A stretch of DNA of 64,000 bases from NCBI GenBank assembly GCA_050305935.1, contig JBNLGG010000008.1:44824-108823 (forward strand), in the 5' to 3' direction. Shown here one piece after another: positions 7,303 through 16,131 of the stretch; position 1 is the stretch's first letter; every line of letters begins with the position of its first letter. The translations under genes were made by a program, and so were the position numbers. Under the pieces are notes generated by a model, which saw only the letters and a list, made by a program, of their open reading frames with translations, searched no databases and was not told the origin of the DNA. This stretch comes from CAJXNP01 sp050305935 (GTDB taxonomy: Bacteria > Bacteroidota > Bacteroidia > Cytophagales > Cyclobacteriaceae).

Positions 7303-8598
7303 TTAATTTTTGTTTTCAATCTTCTCGTCTATTTCTGCCATGGTAACAGAAACGGTAGAATCACCCGTAATGTTTACGACGGTTCTGCACATATCCAATA
7401 TTCTATCCGGCGCAACAATTAGCGCGAGACCAGCAGCCGGAATTCCCACAGATTCCAATACAATAACCAACATCACCATCCCGGCACCCGGCACTCCTGC
7501 CGATCCTATTGAAGCCAGGAGAGCAGTCATAATGATCGTTAGTTGGTTCATCAAGGTCATTTCCATGCCTAATGCCTGCGCAATAAAAACTGCCGCTACT
7601 CCCTGGTATAAACTGGTTCCGTCCATATTTATGGTAGCGCCTAGTGGTAACACAAAGCTACTTACCTCCTCGGGAACTTTCAGGTTTTTTTCCACACACT
7701 CCATTGTAACGGGTAGGGTGGCGCTGCTGCTACTGGTACTAAATGCCAGTATCTGGGCCTCACGGATTCCTTTGAAAAAATCCTGGTATCTGATCTTGGA
7801 AAAATACTTTAATATGGAAGGATAAACGGCCAGGGTCATGATCAATAAACCAAGAATAACTGTCATTCCATACACCAGCAGTGCGCCGAGAATCTCCAAT
7901 GCCTTTGATGGATTTTCACCTGCCAGCTCCACAATCAATGCCGCCATCAACGCGAAAACCCCAAAAGGAGCAAGCATCATGATGTAATCTATGATTTTTA
8001 ATACCACATCATTTAGGCCCTCGAAAAATTGGATGACCGGTTTTGCTTTTTCCTTTTTAACCTGGAGTAGTGCAATTCCAAAAACCACAGAGAAAAATAC
8101 CACCTGGAGCATGTTTTTATTGTCCGCTGTCGATCCAAAAATGTTTTCCGGAACTAATCGGACCAAAGGTTCAAGAGGTTCTTTTTCTTTCACTTCTTTT
8201 TTTACCAAGTCCTGTGTTTTTTCCACGGCTCCGCTGTACATCTCCATCAACTCCACCCGGGTTTCTTCGGAAATAAATTTTCCCGGCTTGATCAGGTTGA
8301 CACTTAACAGACCAATGGTAGTAGCTAAAATAGTTGTACAGATATAAATCAAAATGGTTCTTACTCCGAGCCTTGACAGCTTCGAAACATCTCCCAAATT
8401 AGTCACTCCTACGATCAGCGACGCCAAAATCAATGGCATAGCAATCAGCTTTAACGCATTGATGAAAATGGTTCCTACTGGTTTTATGTAAAAAACAACA
8501 AATGAATTGGGGATACCGGAGTAGATCACCACAAAACCAAAGATTAGCCCGAGAAACAGCCCAATAATAATCTTTGTATGCAGTGCCAGTTTCGGCAT
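7303..8598 (-). CDS. Dicarboxylate/amino acid:cation symporter (DAACS family)
   Basis: The 431-residue membrane protein has around eight helices. The family signature lies near residue 290-350: a serine-rich reentrant loop AFSTSSSSATLPVT, followed by LPLGATINMDGTSLYQG. A second hairpin, GSAGVPGAGMVML, and the NITGDSTVSV motif in the last helix line the substrate and sodium sites. Family members import glutamate, aspartate or C4-dicarboxylates with Na+ or H+; the substrate here is not determinable. It lies between aroC (3 bases) and nfu (8 bases). Confidence 0.9.
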   Translation of the reverse strand: MPKLALHTKIIIGLFLGLIFGFVVIYSGIPNSFVVFYIKPVGTIFINALKLIAMPLILASLIVGVTNLGDVSKLSRLGVRTILIYICTTILATTIGLLSVNLIKPGKFISEETRVELMEMYSGAVEKTQDLVKKEVKEKEPLEPLVRLVPENIFGSTADNKNMLQVVFFSVVFGIALLQVKKEKAKPVIQFFEGLNDVVLKIIDYIMMLAPFGVFALMAALIVELAGENPSKALEILGALLVYGMTVILGLLIMTLAVYPSILKYFSKIRYQDFFKGIREAQILAFSTSSSSATLPVTMECVEKNLKVPEEVSSFVLPLGATINMDGTSLYQGVAAVFIAQALGMEMTLMNQLTIIMTALLASIGSAGVPGAGMVMLVIVLESVGIPAAGLALIVAPDRILDMCRTVVNITGDSTVSVTMAEIDEKIENKN

Positions 8599-8601
8599 AG
8601 G

Positions 8602-9678
8602 CTAAAGTTTAACGGTTTTATTGATTAAATAGAAATCCAATAGGGTAATGGCCGCCATGCCCTCTACAATAGGAACTGCCCGCGGAACAACACAGGGATC
8701 ATGCCTTCCTTTGCCGGAAACTATGGTTTCATTGCCTTCAATATCGATACTTTGCTGATCCTTCATAATAGTGGCCACCGGTTTAAAGGCAACCCGGAAA
8801 TAAATGTCCTGACCGTTTGAAATCCCTCCCTGAATACCACCGGAATGATTTGTGGTGGTGGTGATGTTGCCATTCTTTGATTCAAAAATGTCATTGTGTT
8901 GAGATCCAAACATACTTACACCTTCAAAACCACTTCCATATTCAAATCCCTTAACCGCATTAATGCCTAACATGGCCTTTCCTAATTCTGCGTGAAGCTT
9001 ATCAAAAACAGGTTCGCCAAGTCCGACGGGTACTCCCTTTGCCACACATGACACTACCCCGCCAATGGTATCCCTGTTTTTCCTGGTTTGGTCTATAAAA
9101 TCAATCATTTTATTGGCGGTTTCCTCGTCAGGGCACCGCACAATGTTCCCTTCAGTTTTCTGTAAATCCAGTTCCTGGTAACTTTTTTCCAGCTTGATGG
9201 GGCCAGCCTGCGACACGTAAGCCTGGATGGATACTCCGATTTTTTTTAGCGCAAGTTTAGCTATCGCACCTGCCGCCACGCGGGCTGCCGTTTCTCTGGC
9301 GGAGCTTCTTCCTCCTCCCCGGTAGTCACGAATGCCATATTTTTCATGGTAGGTATAATCTGCATGGGAAGGCCGGAACTTTTCAGAAATATGCGAATAA
9401 TCAGCGCTTTTCTGGTCTTTGTTCCAGATCAGAATGGTCAGGGGAGTTCCGGTAGCTTTTCCTTCGAAGATACCCGATACTATCTCAAATTTGTCTTCCT
9501 CTTTTCTTTGGGTCGTGATTTTAGATTGCCCGGGTTTTCGTCGATCCAGTTCCGACTGAATAAACTCCTCGTCGATTTCCAGTCCCGCGGGGCAACCATC
9601 TATTACCACTCCAATTGCCCGACCGTGAGACTCCCCGAAAGTTGATATTTTGAATAGGGTTCCTGTGGTGTTTCTCAT
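8602..9678 (-). CDS. aroC: Chorismate synthase
   Basis: AroC converts 5-enolpyruvylshikimate-3-phosphate to chorismate, the last step of the shikimate pathway, using reduced FMN. The family signatures are clear: GESHGRAIGVVIDGCPAGL near the N-terminus, YRGGGRSSARETAARVAAGA in the middle, and a C-terminal KGRHDPCVVPRAVPIVE. At 358 residues it has typical length. The start codon overlaps the batD stop in an ATGA arrangement, implying translational coupling. Confidence 0.95.
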   Translation of the reverse strand: MRNTTGTLFKISTFGESHGRAIGVVIDGCPAGLEIDEEFIQSELDRRKPGQSKITTQRKEEDKFEIVSGIFEGKATGTPLTILIWNKDQKSADYSHISEKFRPSHADYTYHEKYGIRDYRGGGRSSARETAARVAAGAIAKLALKKIGVSIQAYVSQAGPIKLEKSYQELDLQKTEGNIVRCPDEETANKMIDFIDQTRKNRDTIGGVVSCVAKGVPVGLGEPVFDKLHAELGKAMLGINAVKGFEYGSGFEGVSMFGSQHNDIFESKNGNITTTTNHSGGIQGGISNGQDIYFRVAFKPVATIMKDQQSIDIEGNETIVSGKGRHDPCVVPRAVPIVEGMAAITLLDFYLINKTVKL

Positions 9679-11108
9679 CGTTTCTTAAAAATGATTACTA
9701 GTGTGACCACCAACATGAGCCCCAGGAGAATGTTAGTAGTCATCCTAAAAATAATATCCCAATTCGTACCTTTTACAGAATTGTCCTCTAAATCAATCAA
9801 ATCATAAAAAGATCCCAGATCAGTGGCAGAAATGAATTGATTCTTTTTGCTTTCACCTGAGATATTAAATTTATATTCTGATTTCAGTGTATCATATTTC
9901 TCTAAAACCGGATCAAAATAAATCCAGTTCACATAATTCGAAAAATCAAATTTTCCCGGTTCATTTGGTATTACATAGTAACTAAATGTTTTTGAGCCCT
10001 TGACCGATTCATTACTTCTTCGTACTCTCTGTTGAATATTGGGAGAATAAAAGTCAAAATCATCTGTCTTTTTAATCGTGGGTTCTGCAATCGCAGAAAT
10101 ATTTCCTTCGCCAAGGATATTAAAATTATAATTGAAACTTTCGCCGGTTTTCAGCTCAGTAGATGAGACTTCTTCTTTTAGAGTATATCTCCCCACGGCA
10201 ACGTTTTCCCTCAAAGGATGTGGTGGCAAAGGTTTAACCTTAACAGTTTTTGCCCTTGACGAATATGTTTTAAAGTCTTCTTGCCTGTTAGAGGAAAAGA
10301 AAGAAGGATTTTTGGCTTCCTTGTATTTAATCATTTTCAAATCAACAGAGGGAAATTCAACCGGATCGCTGTTCAGGGGAAAAAAACGGGCTTCAAAAAT
10401 CTTGTATTCAGTGTGCATTTTATTGTTGATGCTTACCCGCTCGCCATCAATCTTGTCAATATTGAAATTTTCTTCCCAACAATTTTTTGGGCGGATTTCC
10501 TTAATAAGCTCGGCTACTTGTTTTCCTGTTTCGTAGAAAGATAGCCTTGCCCTGTTTTGGTCAGAAACATAAAACGCCAGTGTCGCTGTAAAACCCTCAC
10601 CTACGTACACTTCATCTTTGTCTATCGTTAAGGCCAGAAAAGCTTCATCGTCCACCTCGATGTATTCCGTGTTTCTTCTGTCGCCAAAAAAGTCCTCAAA
10701 TGGGTCATATGCAAATGGGTCGTACTGCTTTTGCTGGATCGGTGGCCCGACCTTGATCTTTTTTCCCTGAGATGATACCTCCTTACCATTGACACTGATT
10801 GTAAACGGGGCCAATGTAAAAAGCCCTTCTCCGGTGGGAATATAATTTTGGATAATACTTTGAGTAAAGGTCATCTGACCATTGACAATATTGGTATAGG
10901 AAGAGCTCGAAACCCCGCTTTTCTCAAATCCCCGAATTTCAGGAAAATCCCCATACTCTCGAATACGGTCATTTTTGACCTCTACTGTAATAGTAAAATA
11001 TTGATTGGAGGCAATCTCATCCGGGCCCAGGGTGACGCTTATTTCCTGGCAAAATGAGGTGGCATTGATTCCTAAAAGACCAATAAAAATTAATACTAAC
11101 CTTTTCAT
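9675..11108 (-). CDS. batD: BatD-family protein (oxygen-tolerance/aerotolerance operon type)
   Basis: The 477-residue protein has a signal sequence (MKRLVLIFIGLLGINATSFC), several beta-rich domains and one C-terminal membrane helix (NILLGLMLVVTLVIIFKKR). The opening ISVTLGPDEIASNQYFTITVEV segment and the overall layout match BatD. That protein usually sits with batA, batB, batC and batE; here it stands alone ahead of aroC. The start at 11108 removes an 11-residue lead without signal character. BatD is thought to be an envelope protein acting with MoxR/VWA partners, none of which are in this window. Confidence 0.85.
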   Translation of the reverse strand: MKRLVLIFIGLLGINATSFCQEISVTLGPDEIASNQYFTITVEVKNDRIREYGDFPEIRGFEKSGVSSSSYTNIVNGQMTFTQSIIQNYIPTGEGLFTLAPFTISVNGKEVSSQGKKIKVGPPIQQKQYDPFAYDPFEDFFGDRRNTEYIEVDDEAFLALTIDKDEVYVGEGFTATLAFYVSDQNRARLSFYETGKQVAELIKEIRPKNCWEENFNIDKIDGERVSINNKMHTEYKIFEARFFPLNSDPVEFPSVDLKMIKYKEAKNPSFFSSNRQEDFKTYSSRAKTVKVKPLPPHPLRENVAVGRYTLKEEVSSTELKTGESFNYNFNILGEGNISAIAEPTIKKTDDFDFYSPNIQQRVRRSNESVKGSKTFSYYVIPNEPGKFDFSNYVNWIYFDPVLEKYDTLKSEYKFNISGESKKNQFISATDLGSFYDLIDLEDNSVKGTNWDIIFRMTTNILLGLMLVVTLVIIFKKR

Positions 11109-11280
11109 ATTTTTTCCGTTGCGATAATTTACAAACGTCAATTACCGTTGGACTATTACAAGCAGCAAAGTTACCAGATATCTTGTAATTAGATCAATGA
11201 ATTTGTAAATTGATTGCGCCACATGGGTATCAAAATCATTTCATTAATAAATCTACGTTTAACCAAAAATTTTGACGATC

Positions 11281-11472
11281 ATGTTAAGATACGCTAAACA
11301 AGTACTTTCAAAAGTAAGCTTCGACAAGGAATTATTTGAAAAAGAACTTAGGAAGGCAATTAAGATGCTAGTACCAGTCGAAATTAGAGAGTTAAAGAAA
11401 TGGTGTTACAGAAAGTTTAGTAAGCTATACCGGGCCATCTTAGACAGATGCTTTTCTGTTGTGCCTGCTTAG
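11281..11472 (+). CDS. Conserved small basic protein of Bacteroidota
   Basis: The 63-residue product starts at the ATG at 11281 (a TTG lies 9 bases upstream). It is rich in Lys, Leu and aromatic residues, for example DKELFEKELRKAIKML and ELKKWCYRKFSKLYR. I recognise the pattern as a short, widely conserved but uncharacterised Bacteroidota protein, predicted to be helical and cytoplasmic. It has its own intergenic region of more than 170 bases upstream and a shared bidirectional terminator downstream. Confidence 0.7.
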   Translation: MLRYAKQVLSKVSFDKELFEKELRKAIKMLVPVEIRELKKWCYRKFSKLYRAILDRCFSVVPA

Positions 11473-11492
11473 AGTTACTTAAATTCTACCAA

Positions 11493-11530
11493 AAAATAAA
11501 AGGCTTCTTTTTCGGGAAGCCTTTTATTTT
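11493..11530. terminator. Bidirectional intrinsic terminator
   Basis: AAAATAAAAGGCTTC (11493-11507) pairs with GAAGCCTTTTATTTT (11516-11530) around an 8-base loop. It serves the convergent ends of the small gene at 11281-11472 and queG, whose stop codon lies within the 3' arm. Confidence 0.9.
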
Positions 11531-12453
11531 ATAAATGAAATGTTTCTTTTAAAGCCTGTATATTTTGTGCGCTGAACCGGAGAATTTTTAAAGACCTTTT
11601 TGAAGACCTCCTCTGTCAGTTCCATCCAGTCTGTTTTATTAAACCTCTTCAGTTCTTCACCCGGTCTGAAATTTTCCTCCCGGTGTGGCTTGGAAAAACG
11701 GTTCCAGGGACAAACATCCTGACATATATCACAGCCAAATATCCAATCATTCATTTTTCCCGAGAATTCTGCCGGAATTTCATCCTTCAATTCTATGGTA
11801 AGGTAGGAAATGCATTTGCTTGCGTTAATAACAGTGTTCCCTACAATCGCATCCGTAGGGCAGGCATCGATGCACCGGGTACAATCCCCGCAATGATCTT
11901 TCACAGGGTCGTCGGAGATCAGTTCCAGATCACAAATGATTTCCGCCAAAAAGAAAAAGCTACCCAGGTTTTTATGTAAGAGCAGAGAGTTTTTTCCAAT
12001 CCAACCCAGGCCTGATTTAGCAGCCCATTGTCTTTCCATCACGGGAGCGGAATCGACAAAAACCCGTCCGTCGATATTGCCGATTTCTTTGGTCAGCTCG
12101 GCGAACAGGTTTTTTAACTTATTTTTTATCACAAAATGATAATCGATTCCATAGGCATATTTCGCAATTTTGAAATTGTTTCGCTCGTCAATAATTTCTT
12201 CCGGGTAGTAATTGTAAATGAGGGAAATGACACTTTTCGCCCCCGGAACGAGTTTTCTTGGATCCAGACGTTTGTCAAAATGATTGGCCATGTAGGCCAT
12301 TTTACCATGATAGCCCCTGGAAAGCCATTCTTCCAGATGACGTGCTTCTTCACTTAAAAAATCTGCTTTTGCGATACCGCAATATTCAAAGCCAAATTTT
12401 CTCGCCTTGTCCTTTACAATTATAGTGTGCTTTTGAATGGAAGAATGATCCAA
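11524..12453 (-). CDS. queG: Epoxyqueuosine reductase
   Basis: QueG carries out the last step of queuosine synthesis in tRNA, reducing epoxyqueuosine with cobalamin and two [4Fe-4S] clusters. Both cluster motifs are present: CGDCTRCIDACPTDAI and CDICQDVCPWN. The N-terminal region has the expected VDSAPVMERQWAAKSGLGWIGK-type segment. At 309 residues it is a normal short-form family member. The start appears to be TTG at 12453, 4 bases after the ruvB stop; no ATG occurs until well inside the conserved region. Confidence 0.95.
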   Translation of the reverse strand: MDHSSIQKHTIIVKDKARKFGFEYCGIAKADFLSEEARHLEEWLSRGYHGKMAYMANHFDKRLDPRKLVPGAKSVISLIYNYYPEEIIDERNNFKIAKYAYGIDYHFVIKNKLKNLFAELTKEIGNIDGRVFVDSAPVMERQWAAKSGLGWIGKNSLLLHKNLGSFFFLAEIICDLELISDDPVKDHCGDCTRCIDACPTDAIVGNTVINASKCISYLTIELKDEIPAEFSGKMNDWIFGCDICQDVCPWNRFSKPHREENFRPGEELKRFNKTDWMELTEEVFKKVFKNSPVQRTKYTGFKRNISFIK

Positions 12454-12457
12454 ACCC

Positions 12458-13486
12458 TTAATCGAATAATGTCCCGGTTTTTCCCGGCATGGGGATTTTT
12501 AAATGCTTGTAGGCTATTTCTGTGGTTTCGCGACCGCGGGAAGTGCGTTTGATGTAACCCTCCTGGATCAAAAATGGCTCGTACACCTCTTCAATCGTTT
12601 CAGCTTCCTCACCGCAAGCAGTGGCAATGGTAGAAATGCCCACCGGACCACCTTTGAACTTCTCAATAATAGTTTGGAGTATGCGGTTGTCCATTTCATC
12701 CAGGCCATTTTCATCCACATCCAGCGCCTTCAATGCCATTTTTGCAATGTCTCGTGTGATCGTGCCAGTGCCTTTTATTTCTGCAAAGTCGCGTGTCCTT
12801 CTCAGCAGGTTATTCGAGATCCTGGGAGTTCCCCGACTTCTTCTGGCGATTTCAAATGCAGCGTCCTCTTCTATGGGGGTATTCAAAATTCCAGCCGAGC
12901 GGACGATTATTTTCTGTAGCACTTCGGCGGTATAATATTCCAGGCGTGAATTAATTCCAAACCTGGCACGCAGCGGGGAAGTTAGTAATCCCGCCCTCGT
13001 AGTAGCACCAATCAAAGTGAAAGGGTTCAGAGAGATTTGAACCGATCTTGCGCTCGGCCCGCTGTCCAGCATGATGTCGATCCGGTAGTCTTCCATGGCT
13101 GAATACAAATATTCTTCCACAACGGGATTTAAGCGGTGTATTTCATCAATAAATAATACGTCCCCTTCCTCCAGGTTGGTTAGCAAACCGGCAAGGTCTC
13201 CCGGTTTGTCAAGCACAGGTCCGGAGGTAAGCTTTAGGTTGCTATTTAATTCACTGGAAATGATATAGGAAAGTGTGGTTTTCCCCAATCCAGGAGGCCC
13301 ATGAAGCAATACATGATCAAGAGGTTCGCCTCTTTTTTTTGCCGCCTGAACGAAGACTTTCAGGTTTTCCAGGATCTTGTCCTGTCCGGCAAAGTCCTGA
13401 AACGCGAGGGGACGCAAAGCCTTTTCCACCTCCTTCTCAGCAGGTGTCATATTTTCGTCGTCCGGTAGCAGATAGTCTTCACGCAT
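12458..13486 (-). CDS. ruvB: Holliday junction branch-migration helicase RuvB
   Basis: RuvB is the hexameric AAA+ motor that drives branch migration with RuvA. Walker A is GPPGLGKTTLS, Walker B is LFIDEIHRLN, sensor 1 lies in LIGATTRAGLL, and the C-terminal winged helix contains GGPVGISTIA. The 342-residue form from the ATG at 13486 begins MREDYLLP, a family-like lead; six upstream codons are not needed. It is transcribed ahead of queG. Confidence 0.97.
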   Translation of the reverse strand: MREDYLLPDDENMTPAEKEVEKALRPLAFQDFAGQDKILENLKVFVQAAKKRGEPLDHVLLHGPPGLGKTTLSYIISSELNSNLKLTSGPVLDKPGDLAGLLTNLEEGDVLFIDEIHRLNPVVEEYLYSAMEDYRIDIMLDSGPSARSVQISLNPFTLIGATTRAGLLTSPLRARFGINSRLEYYTAEVLQKIIVRSAGILNTPIEEDAAFEIARRSRGTPRISNNLLRRTRDFAEIKGTGTITRDIAKMALKALDVDENGLDEMDNRILQTIIEKFKGGPVGISTIATACGEEAETIEEVYEPFLIQEGYIKRTSRGRETTEIAYKHLKIPMPGKTGTLFD

Positions 13487-13619
13487 GATTTTACAATTAA
13501 GCAAATTTGAAAATTTAATTCATAGGATAAAAATGAAATAGAAAGGGAACTTTCATTTCAAATGAATCGCCTATGTCATCCATCTGGAAAAAAGTATCTT
13601 GCACATTCATTTTTAAATC

Positions 13620-14666
13620 ATGGAAAGAAAGCGAATAGCGAGCATTGTATACCCCTTGGTTTTGTTGGTCATTATGTTTGGGGTGTGGAAATACAGGGAG
13701 GGAAAAAAAGATACGCCTCTGAAAATGTTGAAAATAAAAGGCTTCACTATGGGGAAGATCCAGTACAATATTATCTACTTCCACCCTGACAACCTGAATC
13801 TCTCGGAGGAAGTAGATTCATTATTGAGGGTGTGGAACCAAGCCCTTTCCACTTACATCCAGGACTCAGAAATTAGCCGGTTTAACCGTGATTCGTGTTT
13901 CACCTTTGAAAGCCGCTACTTTTTACCGGTATTGAAAACCAGCAAGGTAGTCTATGAAAATACTGCTGGCGCATTTGATCCGACGGTAGGCCCGTTAGTA
14001 AATGCCTGGGGCTTTGGCCCGGATGATCCAAATTACCCCGACAGTAGCAAAGTTGATTCGCTTAAAAATTTCATTGGATTTGATAAGATTTCATTTGATG
14101 AAAAAAAGGTGTGTAAAACGATACGGGAAGCTCAATTGGATTTTAGCGCCATTGCCAAAGGTTATGCAGTAGATGTCGTGGCCGATTTCATAAAGTCAAA
14201 CGGTGCGGAAAATGTACTGGTAGAGATTGGCGGTGAATTGGTATGTTTTGGTGAAAAAGGAAAAGATCATCCCTGGGTAGCTGGCATTGAAGATCCCGAT
14301 GTGTCAATAAATGAGCAACGCCTGCTGGCTAAGGTAAACCTGCGTGATCGGGCGATGGCTACTTCTGGAAACTATCGCAATTACTATGTGAAAGATGGTA
14401 TCAAATATTCCCACACGATTGATCCGTCCACAGGCTTTCCGGTTCAAAGAAATATCCTCAGTGCGACAGTCTTTGCTGATGATTGCATGACGGCCGATGC
14501 TTACGCCACGGCTTTTATGGTGTTGGGAATTGAGGGCTCCAAAAACGTGTTGAAGAACACAGAAGGAATTGAAGCCTTTTTAGTGTTCAGCAATGAGGAA
14601 GGACAAGTGGAATATTTTTCTACCGAGGCGGTCAGCTCGTCAATCGAACTTGTCAATGGGAAGTAA
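13620..14666 (+). CDS. apbE: FAD:protein FMN transferase (ApbE family)
   Basis: The 348-residue protein has a single N-terminal membrane anchor (residues 8-26) and an ApbE domain outside the cytoplasmic membrane. Signatures include FDPTVGPLVNAWGFGP, DFSAIAKGYAVDVVADF, and SHTIDPSTGFPVQ followed by TADAYATAFMVLG, whose Asp residues bind magnesium. ApbE covalently attaches FMN to Thr in targets such as NqrB/C and RnfG; no target is encoded nearby. The C-terminus overlaps the next gene by 11 bases. Confidence 0.92.
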   Translation: MERKRIASIVYPLVLLVIMFGVWKYREGKKDTPLKMLKIKGFTMGKIQYNIIYFHPDNLNLSEEVDSLLRVWNQALSTYIQDSEISRFNRDSCFTFESRYFLPVLKTSKVVYENTAGAFDPTVGPLVNAWGFGPDDPNYPDSSKVDSLKNFIGFDKISFDEKKVCKTIREAQLDFSAIAKGYAVDVVADFIKSNGAENVLVEIGGELVCFGEKGKDHPWVAGIEDPDVSINEQRLLAKVNLRDRAMATSGNYRNYYVKDGIKYSHTIDPSTGFPVQRNILSATVFADDCMTADAYATAFMVLGIEGSKNVLKNTEGIEAFLVFSNEEGQVEYFSTEAVSSSIELVNGK

Positions 14667-15390
14667 AAATGAATGGTTTGGCGAGTGGTTTAATTCCAAA
14701 TATTACCACATTTTATATAAACATCGCGACCACGAGGAAGCGAAGCTTTTTATTGACAATATTTGCCAACTGGTGCAATTGGATAAAGGGCAAAAAGTGC
14801 TTGATCTGGCCTGTGGAAAAGGACGCCATGCTATTTATTTGAATAGAAAAGGTCTGAATGTAGTAGGACTGGATCTGTCAGAGGAAAATGTAAGATCAGC
14901 CAAAATAAAGGAAAATGAAACCCTGAGATTCTTTACACACGACATGCGCCTGCCCTGGAGCGAAAGTGAATTTGATTGTGTGTTTAATTTGTTTACCAGC
15001 TTTGGCTATTTTGAAGTGAAGGGTGAAAATCAATTGTCGATCAACAATGTGGCGCTGAGCCTAAAAAAGGGTGGAACTTTTATCCTGGATTTTCTAAATC
15101 CCTACACCGTTATCAACAACCTCGTAGAGGAAGAAATAAAAATAGTGGATGGCATCGAATTTCATATTAACAAAGAATATACAGGCATCTTTCTGATAAA
15201 AAAAATTACTTTTACAGACCAGGGGCAGAACTTTTCATTCCAGGAGAAAGTAAAAGCGATCAGGCGTGTGCATTTTTTAGAATATTTTAAAAATGCCGGC
15301 CTAAGGGTAATGGAGATATTTGGCGATTACGATCTCAACCCCTATGTGGCTGAAAAATCAGAGCGAATGATTTTTTGTCTAAAGAAATAA
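14656..15390 (+). CDS. Class I SAM-dependent methyltransferase
   Basis: Motif I is VLDLACGKGRHAIYL near residue 45, followed by the acidic end of strand 2, VVGLDLS, and the FDCVFNLFTSFGYF post-motif region. This identifies a Rossmann-fold methyltransferase of 244 residues. The substrate is unknown. The start at 14656 (MGSKNEW) is preferred because a longer reading would run 63 further bases into apbE in a non-conserved lead. The gene lies in an apparent apbE-methyltransferase-ZIP run. Confidence 0.85.
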   Translation: MGSKNEWFGEWFNSKYYHILYKHRDHEEAKLFIDNICQLVQLDKGQKVLDLACGKGRHAIYLNRKGLNVVGLDLSEENVRSAKIKENETLRFFTHDMRLPWSESEFDCVFNLFTSFGYFEVKGENQLSINNVALSLKKGGTFILDFLNPYTVINNLVEEEIKIVDGIEFHINKEYTGIFLIKKITFTDQGQNFSFQEKVKAIRRVHFLEYFKNAGLRVMEIFGDYDLNPYVAEKSERMIFCLKK

Positions 15391-15396
15391 TCTTTT

Positions 15397-16131
15397 ATGG
15401 TGGCTTATTTGATTATCCTATTCCTTGTGGCATTTCTTCCGGGTTTCTACATCATTCGAAAGCCGGGGTTTAACAGTAAAAATTTGCATAGCTGGCTGGT
15501 ATTTGCCGGCTCTTATATTTTCTCGATTACTGTTGTTCATTTAATTCCTGAGCTGTTTTCCACGTCTGCCTCCGCCCAGAAAGTGTCTATATTCATCCTG
15601 GTGGGTTTTTTCATGCAGATACTGATTGATTTTCTCACCTCTGGCGTGGAGCATGGCCATGCGCATCAACATTTGAGGATGTCGGTGTGGGGATTAATGA
15701 TCGGAATGACACTTCATGCGATGATGGATGGCGTCATTTTAGTCCACCCCGGAGGTGAGCATACTTCCGAATCCACTTTCCACGGCATGGGTTTACTGGC
15801 TGGGATAGTAGCGCATAAAATTCCTGCGGCCATTGTGCTTGTCACAGTATTGGCCTTCACGATGAAAAGTAAAAAGGCACTTGTTACACTCCTGGTAGTT
15901 TTCAGTGCCGCCTCACCTTTCGGACTTTTTTTTGGCGACTATGTGATGGATCAGAGTTTCCTTGCCAGTGAATCGCTGGTATACCTTTTTGCGATTGTAA
16001 GTGGTAACTTTCTCCACATTTCCACCACCATTTATTTTGAAGCCAGCCCGCACCATCATTTTAACTGGAAGAAATTTATTTACGCGTTGGCCGGGGCGGC
16101 CCTGGCAGTAGGGATTGAATTGTTGCATTGA
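15397..16131 (+). CDS. ZIP-family metal transporter
   Basis: The 244-residue protein has about eight predicted membrane helices. The ZIP features are VVHLIPELF in an early helix, a His-rich loop (EHGHAHQHL), HAMMDGVI in a middle helix and HKIPAAIVLV in the next, which together form the metal-binding path for zinc, iron or similar ions. It probably imports divalent metal. Its stop codon abuts the convergent murF-alr stop (TGATCA). Confidence 0.85.
   Translation: MVAYLIILFLVAFLPGFYIIRKPGFNSKNLHSWLVFAGSYIFSITVVHLIPELFSTSASAQKVSIFILVGFFMQILIDFLTSGVEHGHAHQHLRMSVWGLMIGMTLHAMMDGVILVHPGGEHTSESTFHGMGLLAGIVAHKIPAAIVLVTVLAFTMKSKKALVTLLVVFSAASPFGLFFGDYVMDQSFLASESLVYLFAIVSGNFLHISTTIYFEASPHHHFNWKKFIYALAGAALAVGIELLH

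Noticed and set aside
10132..10544. Overlapping plus-strand open frames within batD
   Set aside because: They are antisense shadows of a well-supported coding region.
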